In this document: in pieces, positions 1-8,953 of the stretch
Layout of the letters: each line of letters opens with the position of its first letter
Numbering within the stretch: position 1 is the stretch's first letter
Source of the DNA: Paraburkholderia bryophila
Lineage (GTDB): Bacteria > Pseudomonadota > Gammaproteobacteria > Burkholderiales > Burkholderiaceae
Length of the DNA: 64,000 nt
Reading direction: 5' to 3'
Assembly (NCBI RefSeq): GCF_003269035.1
Contig: NZ_QLTK01000015.1
Span: forward strand, 100,918 to 164,917
Translations under genes and position numbers: made by a program
Notes under the pieces: generated by a model
What the model saw: only the letters and a program-made list of their open reading frames with translations
What the model was told of the DNA's origin: nothing
Database searches by the model: none

Positions 1-117
1 TTGCGCGGCCTGGGTGGTGTCGTCGTGGCAGGCCGTTAGCGTGAGGATCAGCGTGGCGAGCACGAGCGCAGTGACGACCGGCCGCCGCGCAATGTCAGAC
101 GCGGTTGCGGAGCTCAT
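1..117 (-). CDS. Lipoprotein N-terminus, probably RND periplasmic adaptor (partial)
   Basis: Only the first 39 codons are inside the window; the gene runs off the left edge. The peptide starts MSSATASDIARR, has a hydrophobic core and ends in a lipobox-like LTAC, so a lipid-anchored envelope protein is expected. It lies 124 bases downstream of an RND outer-membrane factor on the same strand. The natural partner missing from that operon is a MexA/AcrA-type membrane-fusion lipoprotein, and this is the inferred identity. No adaptor domain is visible, so any lipoprotein remains possible. Confidence 0.5.
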   Translation of the reverse strand, partial: MSSATASDIARRPVVTALVLATLILTLTACHDDTTQAAQ

Positions 118-241
118 TGCGCTCTTCGTCAGGCTCTTTGTTTGGATGTTTGTTTGGCCCCCCGTTCGGCCCTTCCCCCAGCGCATTAAAGCGCCCTCGG
201 CCCCGCCCCACTCGTTGTTCGCGCATCGATTCGCCATGTTC

Positions 242-1813
242 TTATTTCCCGTTCTCAGGCTGCGTCACGTTCGCACGCGCCAAAGCGGAACCGGCAGGCG
301 GATTCAGCAACCGCCCCCAATCCGTGCGCTGCGCCATCTGCGTGGCAATCTGCTCGCTGACCACCTGCTGCCCTTGCGCCACCTGCCATCCGCCACCGAG
401 CGCCCGATACAGCGACACGGCCGCAAGCGCCGCCAGCCCCTGGTTTTGCGCAAGCGCATCGCCGTCGCGCAGTGCCGAACGCGAGGCGTCCAGCACCGGA
501 TCGTAGGTCACCGAACCCGCGCGATACTGCGCGTTGGCGAGCCGCAGCGCACGCTGCGATGCATCGGATGCCCGCGCCGACGCCGCGAGCGCATCCAGCG
601 ACGTGCGTAACGCAGCAATCGCGTCTTCCACTTCCTTCTGCGCTTGCAGCACGGTGTTCTGATAGTCGAGCACCGCTTCCTGAAACGTTGCATCCTGCAC
701 GCGCACCGCGTTTTTCAACTGACCGCGATCGAGAATCGGCAGCGTGATGCCCGCCGAAAACAGCCCGATCGTCTTACTGCCCCATTGCGTCAAACCAATG
801 CCGTGCTGCTCGCCCGACGACAGCCCGAATAGCCCGGTCAGCGACAGCGACGGATACAGCTTCGCCTCCGCGGCGCCGATCAGCGCCGATTGCGCCGCCG
901 CGTTGAGTGCGGCCTGACGCACGTCGGGACGGCGCCGCAACAGATCGGCGGGAATACCCACATCGATCTGCGTGGGCGGCACGGGGATCGCCGTGCCGCC
1001 TTTGAGTTGCGCCTCGATGGCGTCGGGCGGATCGGCGAGCAGCACCGCCAGCGTGTCGCGATCCTGCGCGCGCGCCTTGATGAGGGGCGGAATCTGCGCT
1101 TCGGTTTCGGCCACGAGCGTGGCGGCCTGTTCGACGTCGAGCTGGGTCGCCGCGCCGTGCCGGTAGCGCGCCTGCGTCAGCGTAAGGCTCTGCTGCACCG
1201 ACTTCAGATTCTGCTGCGCCACCGCGATGCGCTGATCGAGCGTGCGCAAGTCGATATAGGCATTCGCGAGGTCGCCGAACAGCGACACCAGCGCGTTGTC
1301 ATAGGCGGCCTCCGACACCCGCAGTTGCGCGCGGTCCGATTCGATCTGCCGACGATACTTACCCCAGAAATCGATTTCCCAGCCGGCGTTCACGCGTAAA
1401 TGCTCGGCCCACAAATGCGTGGGCGGCAACGGGCCGACGCCGCTGGTGTTGATATGGTCCGCGCCCGCCGACGCGCTGCCCGACTGCGGCAGCAGATTTT
1501 CCGCGCTGGTCGCGAGTTGCGCGCGCGCCTTGAAGATATGCAGACCGGCCACCTGCAGCGACAGGTTGCGTCGATACGCGCGCTCTTCGAGCGCGCTCAG
1601 CACGGGGTCGTTGAACGCGGTCCACCAGGCGGCTTGCGCGGCGGGTGTGGCCTGCCCGGCGTCCGGCAAGGTTTCGAGCCAGCGGTTTTCGAGCGTCACG
1701 TCCGGCTGTTTGAAATCGGGGCCGACACTTTTGCAGGCGCTCAACGCCACGCTCATCGAGACGATCATCGACGCGCAGGCAAAGCGCAAACGGCGGGACG
1801 TGGCGGATCTCAT
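242..1813 (-). CDS. RND efflux outer-membrane lipoprotein, NodT/OprM family
   Basis: A 523-residue trimeric outer-membrane channel of the kind that joins an RND pump to the cell exterior. The start at 1813 is preferred over an upstream ATG at 1906 because it puts MRSATSRRLRFACAS directly in front of a signal peptide ending in a lipobox (LSAC, followed by KSVGPDF). The mature start VGPDFKQP and the two repeated outer-membrane-efflux halves, each with long helices rich in Q, A and R (for example DLRTLDQRIAVAQQNLKSV), are typical of the family. The next gene downstream on the same strand starts a second lipoprotein, so this is the front of an efflux operon leaving the window. Substrate is unknown. 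Confidence 0.9.
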   Translation of the reverse strand: MRSATSRRLRFACASMIVSMSVALSACKSVGPDFKQPDVTLENRWLETLPDAGQATPAAQAAWWTAFNDPVLSALEERAYRRNLSLQVAGLHIFKARAQLATSAENLLPQSGSASAGADHINTSGVGPLPPTHLWAEHLRVNAGWEIDFWGKYRRQIESDRAQLRVSEAAYDNALVSLFGDLANAYIDLRTLDQRIAVAQQNLKSVQQSLTLTQARYRHGAATQLDVEQAATLVAETEAQIPPLIKARAQDRDTLAVLLADPPDAIEAQLKGGTAIPVPPTQIDVGIPADLLRRRPDVRQAALNAAAQSALIGAAEAKLYPSLSLTGLFGLSSGEQHGIGLTQWGSKTIGLFSAGITLPILDRGQLKNAVRVQDATFQEAVLDYQNTVLQAQKEVEDAIAALRTSLDALAASARASDASQRALRLANAQYRAGSVTYDPVLDASRSALRDGDALAQNQGLAALAAVSLYRALGGGWQVAQGQQVVSEQIATQMAQRTDWGRLLNPPAGSALARANVTQPENGK

Positions 1814-1911
1814 CGCGCAGGGTTGTGGGTCAAAGGACGGCCGAGGGTCCGGCTGCGCAACGGCTCGCGCGCCGTGCCACGGCCCTACGATCACGCCGAT
1901 CCCCACGCGGT

Positions 1912-2205
1912 TCAGTGCGCTGCCCCGCGTTGCTGCATGAATGCCTCGATCTGCGGCAACGTGATATAGCCCGCTTTCTGCGCGTCGATCTCGTCGAAGT
2001 GCTTCGCCACCATCGGCATGCCGGCCGCGGCCTGGTCTTTGGTGAGCTTGCCGTCGTGCGTCGTGTTGGCATTCGAGAAACGCGTCTGCAACTGCTGCTC
2101 CATACGCTGCATGCGCTGAGGATTACCGGCCTGCGGCGCGGCGGATTGAGCGAACGTAACGGTGGATGCGCAGCACAGCAACACGATGGCGAACAACTTC
2201 TTCAT
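1912..2205 (-). CDS. Small secreted EF-hand domain protein
   Basis: A 97-residue protein. The start at 2205 has AAGGAG eight bases upstream and gives a clean signal peptide (MKKLFAIVLLCCASTVTFAQ); the longer frame to 2313 has no such support. The mature part is glutamine-rich and carries two loops that look like EF-hands: NANTTHDGKLTKDQ at about residues 45-58, and DEIDAQKAGYITLPQIEAF near the end. The second loop is weak, with only some calcium ligands in place. Small EF-hand proteins of this size are common in Burkholderiaceae and are probably periplasmic; their role is not established. It is separated from the efflux gene by about 100 bases on the same strand. Confidence 0.8.
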   Translation of the reverse strand: MKKLFAIVLLCCASTVTFAQSAAPQAGNPQRMQRMEQQLQTRFSNANTTHDGKLTKDQAAAGMPMVAKHFDEIDAQKAGYITLPQIEAFMQQRGAAH

Positions 2206-2637
2206 GACCGACTCCTTGATGGGTCGTCGAGCGTCGCCTGCTGGTGCCGCGATCCGTTCGATGACAGGCCGAATTCTTGGGCAAGCGCCGGGCGAACGCA
2301 ATTTCAGAATCATGTCGAGTTATGTCACGACCAGCCGGTGCCGCGATAAGCGCCGCAAAACCGCTTTGGCAAGCACGCCCCCGCAATACAGCACGCACTC
2401 CCAACACGCCGTCGCGTCGCGCCGCCAGTTCGGCGTGACATGAAATGAAATGACTTTGCGACGCCGTTTCGACCGCGCTTTGCGTATCTTTCGTCTGCCG
2501 GCTCAAGCGATACAGCAAGCGCCATCAGCGCCGCAGCCACCCGCGAAACGCCCCCCGGCTCTCAAGCAATCCGAACCACGCGACAGGCTTTTTCACCGCA
2601 GGAAGCACGGCGTCGTTCACCGTCTCAGGAGTACTCC
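2206..2637. other. Intergenic region between divergent small secreted proteins
   Basis: These 432 bases separate the minus-strand EF-hand gene from the plus-strand gene at 2638. The right end carries the ribosome-binding site AGGAG of the gene at 2638. I see no convincing gene, RNA or strong hairpin here; short frames on either strand lack start signals. Confidence 0.5.
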
Positions 2638-2910
2638 GTGACCCTTCGCCTCGTTTGCGTCTCCACCGTTACCGCCCTCGGCCTCGCGTGGTCGCCGGCC
2701 CCATTCGCCCGCACGCTCGCGCTGCTGCCCGCCGCCGTGACCTATGCGCCGCCGCCCCGTCCGGTCTACCGCAACGTGCCGGTCAATCCGGTCTACGTGG
2801 CCGCGCCTCCGCTCGCGCCGGTTCGCGTGGCGCTACGGATCGTCGCCACGGCGCCTCGGGCAGCCGCGGATCAGGTAACGATTGCAAAAAAGGCTGTTGA
2901 ATCAGCATAG
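2638..2910 (+). CDS. Small proline/valine-rich secreted hypothetical protein
   Basis: A 90-residue protein starting with GTG, with CAGGAG placed seven bases upstream, a good ribosome-binding site that supports reality. The first 27 residues form a likely signal peptide (MTLRLVCVSTVTALGLAWSP, then ending near FARTLA). The rest is rich in P, V and Y with short repeats such as APPPRPVYRNVPVNPVY, then VAAPPLAPVRVALR. No family is recognised. A low-complexity envelope protein is the best description. Confidence 0.55.
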   Translation: MTLRLVCVSTVTALGLAWSPAPFARTLALLPAAVTYAPPPRPVYRNVPVNPVYVAAPPLAPVRVALRIVATAPRAAADQVTIAKKAVESA

Positions 2911-2993
2911 GACATGCTGTCGGCAAGATTGCCTGGTGAATTCCCGTTGTGCTGAGGAATGGCGGACGGGACGCAAGCCGCGAGCGCCGCCGC

Positions 2994-4244
2994 TCAGTTG
3001 ATCAGGATCCGCGCGCCCAGCGCCAGCACGAGTGCCGGCAACATCACCACCACGCCGACCTTCAGAAACGTCAGGAAGCCGACGTCCTCCCCTTCGCGGC
3101 GAATCGCGTTGAGCCAGAGGATCGTGGCCAGCGACCCCGTGATCGACAGATTCGGCCCCAGGTCGACGCCGATCAGCAGCGCGTCGATGACGCGCTCCGG
3201 GCTATGCGCCTGCATCACGGTCGAACTGGCGATCAGGCCGGCCGGCAGGTTGTTCATCAGATTGCTGCCCAACGCGATGGCCGCGCCGGCCCACCCCGCG
3301 GTGCTCAGTTCGTTGTGCAGCGCCGCGCGCCGCGTCAGCCCGGCAAGCGTCGTGATGACGCCGGTGTGGTCGAGCATCTCGACCAGCACGAACAGCGCGG
3401 CAACCAGCGGCAGCACGCTCCACGAGATTTCGCGGATCATCGGCAGCGGCGATTGGCGCTCCTGGATCAGCACGACCAGCGCCGTCAGCGCGCCGAGGAT
3501 CGCGGTGGGCAGGCCGAGCGGCAGATCGAATGCGGACACCGTCAGCAACGCGACGGCGGTCACCGCAATGCCCGCGAGCGCGACGCGGCCGCTCGCCGAC
3601 AGGGCGAGCGGCTCCAGATTCGCCTCGCACGTGCCGGCCAGCGCGTCGCGCTGGCTCCAGCGCAGCATCAGGTAAGTCACGACGATGGACAGCAGCGAAG
3701 GCAGCGTGAAACGCATCAGCCACGCCCCGAGCGCGGGCGTGTGATTGCCGTACAGCACGATGTTGGCCGGATTCGAGATCGGCAGCACGAAGCTGGCCGC
3801 GTTGGCAATGAACGCGCAGACGAACAGCAGCGGCAGCGGGTGGGTCTTCGCTTTTTTGGCGGCGGCGAAGACGGCCGGGGTGAGCACGACCGCGGCCGCG
3901 TCGTTGGAAAGAAAGGCGGTGATCACCACGCCGACCAGATAGACCAGCAGGAACAGCCTGCGCGGCGAACCCTGGGCATGATTCACGGCAAGCACCGCGA
4001 CCCAGTCGAACAGCCCTTCGCGGCGGCCCACTTCGGACAGCAGCATCATGCCGAACAGAAACAGATAGACGTCGGTGCCTTTGCCGACCGCCGCGATCGC
4101 CAGATCGACTGGCAGTAGCCCCAGCGACACCAGCAGCAACGCACCGGCCACGGCCCAGACTGCCTCGGGCCATTTGAACGGCCGGGTGATGACGCCGGCC
4201 GTGGCGGCCGCGGCGATACCCCAGGAAAGCAAAACGGAATTCAA
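2994..4244 (-). CDS. ArsB-type anion/arsenite permease
   Basis: An integral membrane protein of about 416 residues with ten or more hydrophobic segments, of the ArsB/SLC13-like ion transporter superfamily. Visible family features are the FLSNDAAAVVLTP segment and the second-half counterpart SNLMNNLPAGLIASS, the paired N-containing re-entrant motifs of this superfamily. I take the start as TTG at 4244 because AAGG lies about eight bases upstream and the protein then begins MNSVLLSWGIAAAATAG; an ATG at 4298 would add 18 residues with no ribosome-binding site. No ars regulator or arsenate reductase is nearby, so the true substrate is open. Confidence 0.82.
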   Translation of the reverse strand: MNSVLLSWGIAAAATAGVITRPFKWPEAVWAVAGALLLVSLGLLPVDLAIAAVGKGTDVYLFLFGMMLLSEVGRREGLFDWVAVLAVNHAQGSPRRLFLLVYLVGVVITAFLSNDAAAVVLTPAVFAAAKKAKTHPLPLLFVCAFIANAASFVLPISNPANIVLYGNHTPALGAWLMRFTLPSLLSIVVTYLMLRWSQRDALAGTCEANLEPLALSASGRVALAGIAVTAVALLTVSAFDLPLGLPTAILGALTALVVLIQERQSPLPMIREISWSVLPLVAALFVLVEMLDHTGVITTLAGLTRRAALHNELSTAGWAGAAIALGSNLMNNLPAGLIASSTVMQAHSPERVIDALLIGVDLGPNLSITGSLATILWLNAIRREGEDVGFLTFLKVGVVVMLPALVLALGARILIN

Positions 4245-4381
4245 AACACGAGCCTTGATTAGAGTTCGGACCGCACCGTTGCGGTCGCCATGCAGCATGC
4301 GTCGTGGTACGGCCGCTGCCGGCGCTGGGACCGCAAACCTTGTGCCAGCAACGCCGCGGTGTCACCACCGCGCAACCGGGG

Positions 4382-5398
4382 TCAGCCGACCCGGTTCACC
4401 GCCGCGATGCAGTCGCGACCATTGTCTTTAGCGAGGTACAACTGCGAGTCCACCAGATTCACGAACGCCACCGGATCGGCCTCGGCTGCCGGAATGAGTG
4501 TGCCGACGCCGAAACTCGCGGTGACCGTCTGCCGGAACGGCGAACGCTCGTGCGCAATTTCTGCCGCCGAGAGCCGGTCGCGGCATCGCTCGACGACTTG
4601 CCGCGCGGCTTCCGCGCCGGTATTCGGCAGAATCAGCACGAACTCCTCGCCGCCGAAACGGCCGACGAAATCGCCTGGCCGCACCGCTTCGCTGAGGACG
4701 GCGGCCACCCGCTTCAGGCACGCGTCCCCTTGCACATGGCCGTAGTAGTCGTTGTACGACTTGAAGAAATCGATGTCGGCCATGATCAGCGAGAGCGGCG
4801 CGGCGTGCCGCTGCGCCGCGTTCCATTCGCGCTGCAGCACGGCGTCGAATTCGCGACGATTGCCGACGCCCGTGAGGCCGTCCTTGAACGACAGCGCTTC
4901 GAGTTCGCGTTGCAGTTCGGCCAGCTTCTCTTCGGTCTTCTTGCGCTCGCTGATGTCGAACATGAAGCCGACCAGCGCTTCGACCTCGCCGTTGGCGTTG
5001 CGCACCACATGCACCACGTCGCGCAGCCAGACGTATTCGCCGCTGCGCGTCAACGCGCGATAGTCCGCTTCGTGATCGGTGCCCGCCTGCGACTGCGCGA
5101 CGCAGAATTCGACCACCTTGTCGCGGTCTTCCGGATGCATGCGCGCGGCCCAATCTTCCACGGTTTTCCAGCTCGACGGCGCCCAGCCGAGCAGCGTCTC
5201 GATCTGCGGACCGATATAGGCGAACGCCATGGTCGCCCAATCGATCTTCCACGGAATCGCTTTGGTCGATTCGAGCAGGGTGCGGTAGACGGCGGCGTCG
5301 TGCTCCATGTAACCTTCCACGCCGGCTGCAGCCGGTGCGGAGTCATGCCGCAGAAAATCCGCGCCGAGCGGTGCGTTGTGCTTGCCAGTACTCGTCAT
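4382..5398 (-). CDS. PAS-GGDEF diguanylate cyclase
   Basis: A 338-residue cytosolic enzyme predicted to make cyclic di-GMP from two GTP. The PAS domain spans roughly residues 40-155, with a PAC-like end (GFMFDISERKKTEEKLAEL) leading by a short coiled coil into the cyclase domain. The active-site loop is FGGEEF, and the inhibitory I-site RxxD (RPGD) sits exactly five residues before it, so product inhibition is expected. The start at 5398 was chosen because GAAGGA lies upstream; the longer frame begins with an arginine-rich stretch. No transmembrane segment is visible. Its neighbours, a permease and a cytochrome gene, do not suggest the input signal. Confidence 0.93.
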   Translation of the reverse strand: MTSTGKHNAPLGADFLRHDSAPAAAGVEGYMEHDAAVYRTLLESTKAIPWKIDWATMAFAYIGPQIETLLGWAPSSWKTVEDWAARMHPEDRDKVVEFCVAQSQAGTDHEADYRALTRSGEYVWLRDVVHVVRNANGEVEALVGFMFDISERKKTEEKLAELQRELEALSFKDGLTGVGNRREFDAVLQREWNAAQRHAAPLSLIMADIDFFKSYNDYYGHVQGDACLKRVAAVLSEAVRPGDFVGRFGGEEFVLILPNTGAEAARQVVERCRDRLSAAEIAHERSPFRQTVTASFGVGTLIPAAEADPVAFVNLVDSQLYLAKDNGRDCIAAVNRVG

Positions 5399-5634
5399 CG
5401 ATTCAATCCTTCGTCGCCGTCCAGACGCGCAAATTAACACAGCGCCGGATGGGTTCAGGCATTTGCGTATTTGCGCATTGACGCGGTTTATGTATAGCCC
5501 GGCGTTTTATTCCGCGGCCATTAGCGTCACCACCACAACGATCTGTTCTCTTCTACCCGTCTATTCAGTTTTCATTGTCCTGCCTACTATCCGCATTCAC
5601 GTGCGATATCGCACCCCCAACCCACAGCAAAAGA

Positions 5635-6189
5635 ATGAAATCCCGTCCTTCAGATCCTGACCGCTATCACGGAACCGCCATCGCACTGCATTGGCTGATC
5701 GCTGCGTTGATCGCCTGCGGTTTCTATATCGGCTGGATCATGACCGATATCCACGGCTTCACGCCGACCAAGCTCAAGTACTTCTCGTGGCACAAGTGGA
5801 TCGGCGTGACGGTGTTCGCCCTCGCTGTGATCCGCGTGCTGTGGCGCGCCACCCACCGCGCGCCGGCGCTCGATAGCGCCACGCCCACGTGGCAGAAGGC
5901 CGCGGCGCATCTGGTGCATGGTCTGTTATATCTGCTGATGCTGGCGATCCCGCTGTCCGGCTACCTTTATAGTTCGGCCGCCGGTATTCAGGTGGTGTAT
6001 CTGGGCATCGTGCCGTTGCCCACGCTCATCGGCCCGGATCAGGCGCTCAAGGCCACGTTGCGCACGGTTCACGTGCTGCTCAATTACACGCTGCTGGCGC
6101 TGGTTGTCATGCACGTGCTGGCGGCGCTCAAGCATCAATTCGTCGATCGCGACGGCCTGCTCGGCAGGATGATTCCGTTCCTCAAATAA
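5635..6189 (+). CDS. Cytochrome b561 family protein
   Basis: A 184-residue membrane protein with four predicted helices and the histidines expected for two b-type haems (ALHWLIA in helix 1, FSWHKWIG, HLVHGLLYL and LRTVHVLLNY). The start at 5635 gives MKSRPSDPDRYHGTAIALHW, the usual short cytosolic lead; the longer frame starts in non-coding sequence. It heads a cluster with two YceI genes on the same strand. That cytochrome b561-YceI-YceI arrangement is common in proteobacteria and suggests electron transfer linked to periplasmic isoprenoid or quinone handling, which is inference. Confidence 0.92.
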   Translation: MKSRPSDPDRYHGTAIALHWLIAALIACGFYIGWIMTDIHGFTPTKLKYFSWHKWIGVTVFALAVIRVLWRATHRAPALDSATPTWQKAAAHLVHGLLYLLMLAIPLSGYLYSSAAGIQVVYLGIVPLPTLIGPDQALKATLRTVHVLLNYTLLALVVMHVLAALKHQFVDRDGLLGRMIPFLK

Positions 6190-6304
6190 GCTCGCTTAAC
6201 CATCATGAGACAGGTGTAGCCGGTGATTGGCCACAGCCTGTTGGCAATCTAATTCCCAGCGGTGTGCAATCAACGCACGCGGGTTCGATAGGATGCGTAC
6301 CACT

Positions 6305-6904
6305 ATGAAATCAAACTTTTATCACCTCGCCGCTCGCACGGCGGTTCGCCCTGCGATTCGACCTATCCTCGCCGGCATCGCGGCGCTTTCGCTGTTCGGC
6401 GCCGGGCTCGCGCATGCCGACGTCGATGCGAGCAAAAGCAGCGTCATTGCCACCACGAAACAGATGAACGTGCCGGTCGACGGCAAGTTCAAGAAGTTTT
6501 CCGCGCAACTGAACTTCGATCCCGCCAGGCCGACCGCCGGCAGCGCCAACGTGTCGATCGACACCGGCAGCTACGACCTCGGCGCGGACGATTACAACAA
6601 GCAGGCGCGGGGCAAGGAATGGTTCGACAGCGCGACTTATCCGGCCGCGACCTTTGTTTCCAGCGCGATCGCGCCGGCCGGCGGCAACCAGTACAAGATC
6701 ACCGGCAAGCTGACCATCAAGGGCAAATCGCAAACCGTCGTGGTGCCGGTCACCGTCACGGCGCAAGGCGCGACGCAAACCTTCGACGGCTCGCTGCCGA
6801 TCAAACGCTCGCAGTTCGATGTCGGCACGGGCGAATGGAAAGATACATCCGTGGTAGCCGACGAAGTCGTCATCAAATTTCACCTCGTCGCGTCGAAGAA
6901 GTAA
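6305..6904 (+). CDS. YceI family periplasmic lipid-binding protein
   Basis: A YceI-like lipocalin-fold protein of about 199 residues. The N-terminus has a long signal sequence (MKSNFYHLAARTAVRPAIRP, then ILAGIAALSLFGAGLAHA). The mature part contains the family pattern: KFKKFSAQLNFDP, strand-rich SANVSIDTGSYDLG, and FDSATYPAATFVSS followed by ITGKLTIKGKSQTVVVPV. Family members bind long isoprenoid or amide ligands. AGGA lies 11 bases before this ATG; an in-frame ATG at 6293 is an alternative. It follows the cytochrome b561 gene and is followed 61 bases on by a second YceI paralogue, so co-expression is likely. Confidence 0.92.
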   Translation: MKSNFYHLAARTAVRPAIRPILAGIAALSLFGAGLAHADVDASKSSVIATTKQMNVPVDGKFKKFSAQLNFDPARPTAGSANVSIDTGSYDLGADDYNKQARGKEWFDSATYPAATFVSSAIAPAGGNQYKITGKLTIKGKSQTVVVPVTVTAQGATQTFDGSLPIKRSQFDVGTGEWKDTSVVADEVVIKFHLVASKK

Positions 6905-6965
6905 TTCGACACCCAAAGCACCGCAGTTTTTTTAGACACCCTCTTTCAGTCACCTGGAGAACACC

Positions 6966-7544
6966 TTGAAGAAATCCTTTTTGCTCGCCGCGGGCGCGCT
7001 GGCCGCTGCCCTGTCGTTCAACGCAATGGCTGCCGACACGTATCAGCTCGACCCGACCCACACCTACCCGAGCTTCGAAACCGACCACTTCGGCGGCATC
7101 TCGACATGGCGCGGCAAGTTCAAGAAGAGCAGCGGCACCGTCGTGCTGGATCGCGCGGCGAAGACCGGCACGGTGGACGTGACGATCGATATGAGCTCGG
7201 TGGATATCGGCAACGACAAGCTGGACGCGGAACTGGTCACGGATAAATTCTTCGACGCCGCGAAGTACCCCACTGCAACGTACAAGGGCACGCAGATCCG
7301 CTTCGACGGCGACAAGCCGGTTGAAGTGGTCGGCACGTTGACGATGCACGGCATCACCAAGCCGGTCAATCTGAAGATCGAATCGTTCAAGTGCTTCACG
7401 AACCCGATGCTCAAGCGTGAAGTGTGCGGCACCGAATCGACCGCCACGTTCAATCGCGACGACTTCGGCATCGACTTCGGCAAGGCTTACGGCTTCAAGA
7501 TGCAAACCACGCTGCACATTCAGGCGGAAGGCATCAAGCAGTAA
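6966..7544 (+). CDS. YceI family periplasmic lipid-binding protein (second copy)
   Basis: A 192-residue YceI protein starting with TTG, with CTGGAGA about seven bases upstream. The signal peptide is MKKSFLLAAGALAAALSFNA, ending MAAD. The mature domain begins TYQLDPTHTYPSFETDHFGG and carries the canonical FDAAKYPTATYKGTQIRFDG and GTLTMHGITKPVNL segments. Two cysteines (KCFTNPMLKREVC) could form a disulphide, as in several family members. It is clearly diverged from the copy upstream, so this is an old duplication rather than a recent repeat. A strong inverted repeat follows the stop. Confidence 0.94.
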   Translation: MKKSFLLAAGALAAALSFNAMAADTYQLDPTHTYPSFETDHFGGISTWRGKFKKSSGTVVLDRAAKTGTVDVTIDMSSVDIGNDKLDAELVTDKFFDAAKYPTATYKGTQIRFDGDKPVEVVGTLTMHGITKPVNLKIESFKCFTNPMLKREVCGTESTATFNRDDFGIDFGKAYGFKMQTTLHIQAEGIKQ

Positions 7545-7571
7545 ACACCGGATTCGGTGAGTATCGAGGCA

Positions 7572-7610
7572 GTCGCGGTAGCGGGTCGACAGATCCGCAA
7601 TTACCGCGAC
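7572..7610 (+). terminator. Inverted repeat after the YceI operon
   Basis: GTCGCGGTA at 7572-7580 is repeated inverted as TACCGCGAC at 7602-7610, with an inner GCGG/CCGC pairing in the loop. It is followed by CGCTTTCCATTT, only weakly T-rich. Position 28 bases after the stop of the second YceI gene suggests a transcription terminator or an mRNA 3-prime stabiliser. Confidence 0.55.
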
Positions 7611-7833
7611 CGCTTTCCATTTGACGCGCCGGGTTTTCAGAACCCCATTCATCTGATGAATAGTCCTTTAAAACAGGCGTATTCCGTCATTTACAGGTCA
7701 TAAGTTCCGGTTTCCGCTCGCCCGAAAACTTGAGCGTGAAGAGCCGCCACATCTCCCCGTTGTTCGCCCGTTTGAACCTCCCGCCTCGACCTTAAAGTCG
7801 CCGGCACGGAATGACCTTATCGGGAGACATTGG

Positions 7834-8496
7834 GTGAATCAGGTGAAACTTGCGGCGCTCGCCGCAACGGTGATGGCAATGACAGCAGCGGCCACGCAGG
7901 CCGAGGCTCAGGAAATCTACGCGCACGGCGGCACGCTCGGCGCGGGTGTCGGCGCGGCGCTGCCGCTGAATTCGTGGGCGGGCGTGCATGCGGAATTCGA
8001 AGGCTTCGGCCTGTCGCGTTCGTTCAACGTGGACGGCAATCAGTACGACGGCCGTCTGAAGCTTCTGCAAGGCGGCCTGTATGTGGACCTGTTCCCGTTC
8101 AGGTCGAGCGGGTTTCGCGTGACCGCAGGGGCGCTGATCAACGACGACGACGTCACGGCCCACGCCGTGCCGAACGCGCAAGGCAACTACAAGATCGGCG
8201 ACGAGTTCGTGCCGGCCGTGGGCGCCGCGCCGTCCACCACGATCACGCTACCGCGCGTCATGCCCTACCTCGGCATCGGCTATGGTCATAAGCCCGTATC
8301 GAAGGGCTTCGGCCTGACGCTCGATCTCGGGGTCGCCTATGGACGGCCGCGCACCTCGTATAACGTGCCGGCGATCTATTCGACGCTTGCCACTCAGGCC
8401 AACATCGACCAGGAAGAGCAGAACATCAGCAACAAGGTGGAGCGCTACAAGCTTTATCCGGTCGTGCAGATCGGCGTGAGTTACCGGTTCAACTAA
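7834..8496 (+). CDS. Outer-membrane beta-barrel protein (OmpW-like/porin-like)
   Basis: A 220-residue protein starting with GTG, with GGGAG about eight bases upstream. The signal peptide is MNQVKLAALAATVMAMTAAA, ending AEA. The mature chain alternates polar and hydrophobic residues as in barrel strands and closes with YPVVQIGVSYRFN, a C-terminal aromatic signature of outer-membrane proteins recognised by BamA. Strands such as GGTLGAGVGAALPLN and VMPYLGIGYGH support a small eight-strand barrel. No specific ligand is suggested. It stands alone on its strand. Confidence 0.8.
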   Translation: MNQVKLAALAATVMAMTAAATQAEAQEIYAHGGTLGAGVGAALPLNSWAGVHAEFEGFGLSRSFNVDGNQYDGRLKLLQGGLYVDLFPFRSSGFRVTAGALINDDDVTAHAVPNAQGNYKIGDEFVPAVGAAPSTTITLPRVMPYLGIGYGHKPVSKGFGLTLDLGVAYGRPRTSYNVPAIYSTLATQANIDQEEQNISNKVERYKLYPVVQIGVSYRFN

Positions 8497-8542
8497 CGCG
8501 CGGCATTCATCGCGAATGGATCTCGCGATGAGGTGATGACCC

Positions 8543-8578
8543 GATCGGTTGATCGGTCGATTGGTCGATTGGTCGATC
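8543..8578. repeat. Tandem 8-bp repeat, about 4.5 copies
   Basis: Consecutive units GATCGGTT, GATCGGTC, GATTGGTC, GATTGGTC and GATC form an 8-base-period array just before the SDR remnant. It may be a variable-number repeat; no function is apparent. Confidence 0.85.
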
Positions 8579-8723
8579 ACGCAACCAAATAGCCGCCATC
8601 GGCCACTAGCGCGTGTCCGGACACGCAACTCGAATCGTCCGGCGCGAGCAACGCCACGATGGTGGCCATGTCCTCTGCGGCCCCCCTCCGCCCGGCCGGT
8701 GTGCGCTCCGGCATGCTCGACGA
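8577..8723 (-). pseudogene. C-terminal remnant of a short-chain dehydrogenase (SDR)
   Basis: The minus strand reads MPERTPAGRRGAAEDMATIV, then ALLAPDDSSCVSGHALVADG and GYLVA before the stop. This is the C-terminal signature of SDR oxidoreductases (P-x-x-R-x-G-x-x-E-D/E-h-A-x-h-V-x-x-L-A-S-D-x-A-S-x-h-x-G-x-x-h-x-V-D-G-G). The preceding frame has no Rossmann fold, no YxxxK active site and no start signal, so about 80 percent of the gene is gone. It lies in a 457-base gap between two plus-strand genes. Confidence 0.78.
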
Positions 8724-8953
8724 TGCAGGCAAATCGATATCGCATGCGCCGGTCTGGGTTTCATTCAATCGACGGAGTACCTCGCGCTGCCGCGTAGGGA
8801 AAGCGCTCGGGCCGATAGTCACTTTTCACTGCACGGCAAGGTACTATGGCGGTTTGGCATCCAGCGCGATAAGCCTTAACGCGACGCAGCAGGGCAAGCG
8901 ACTTGACCGGGCCACCTGCTGCCGTTATCCCGTTACCGTCGTTACCAACCGTC

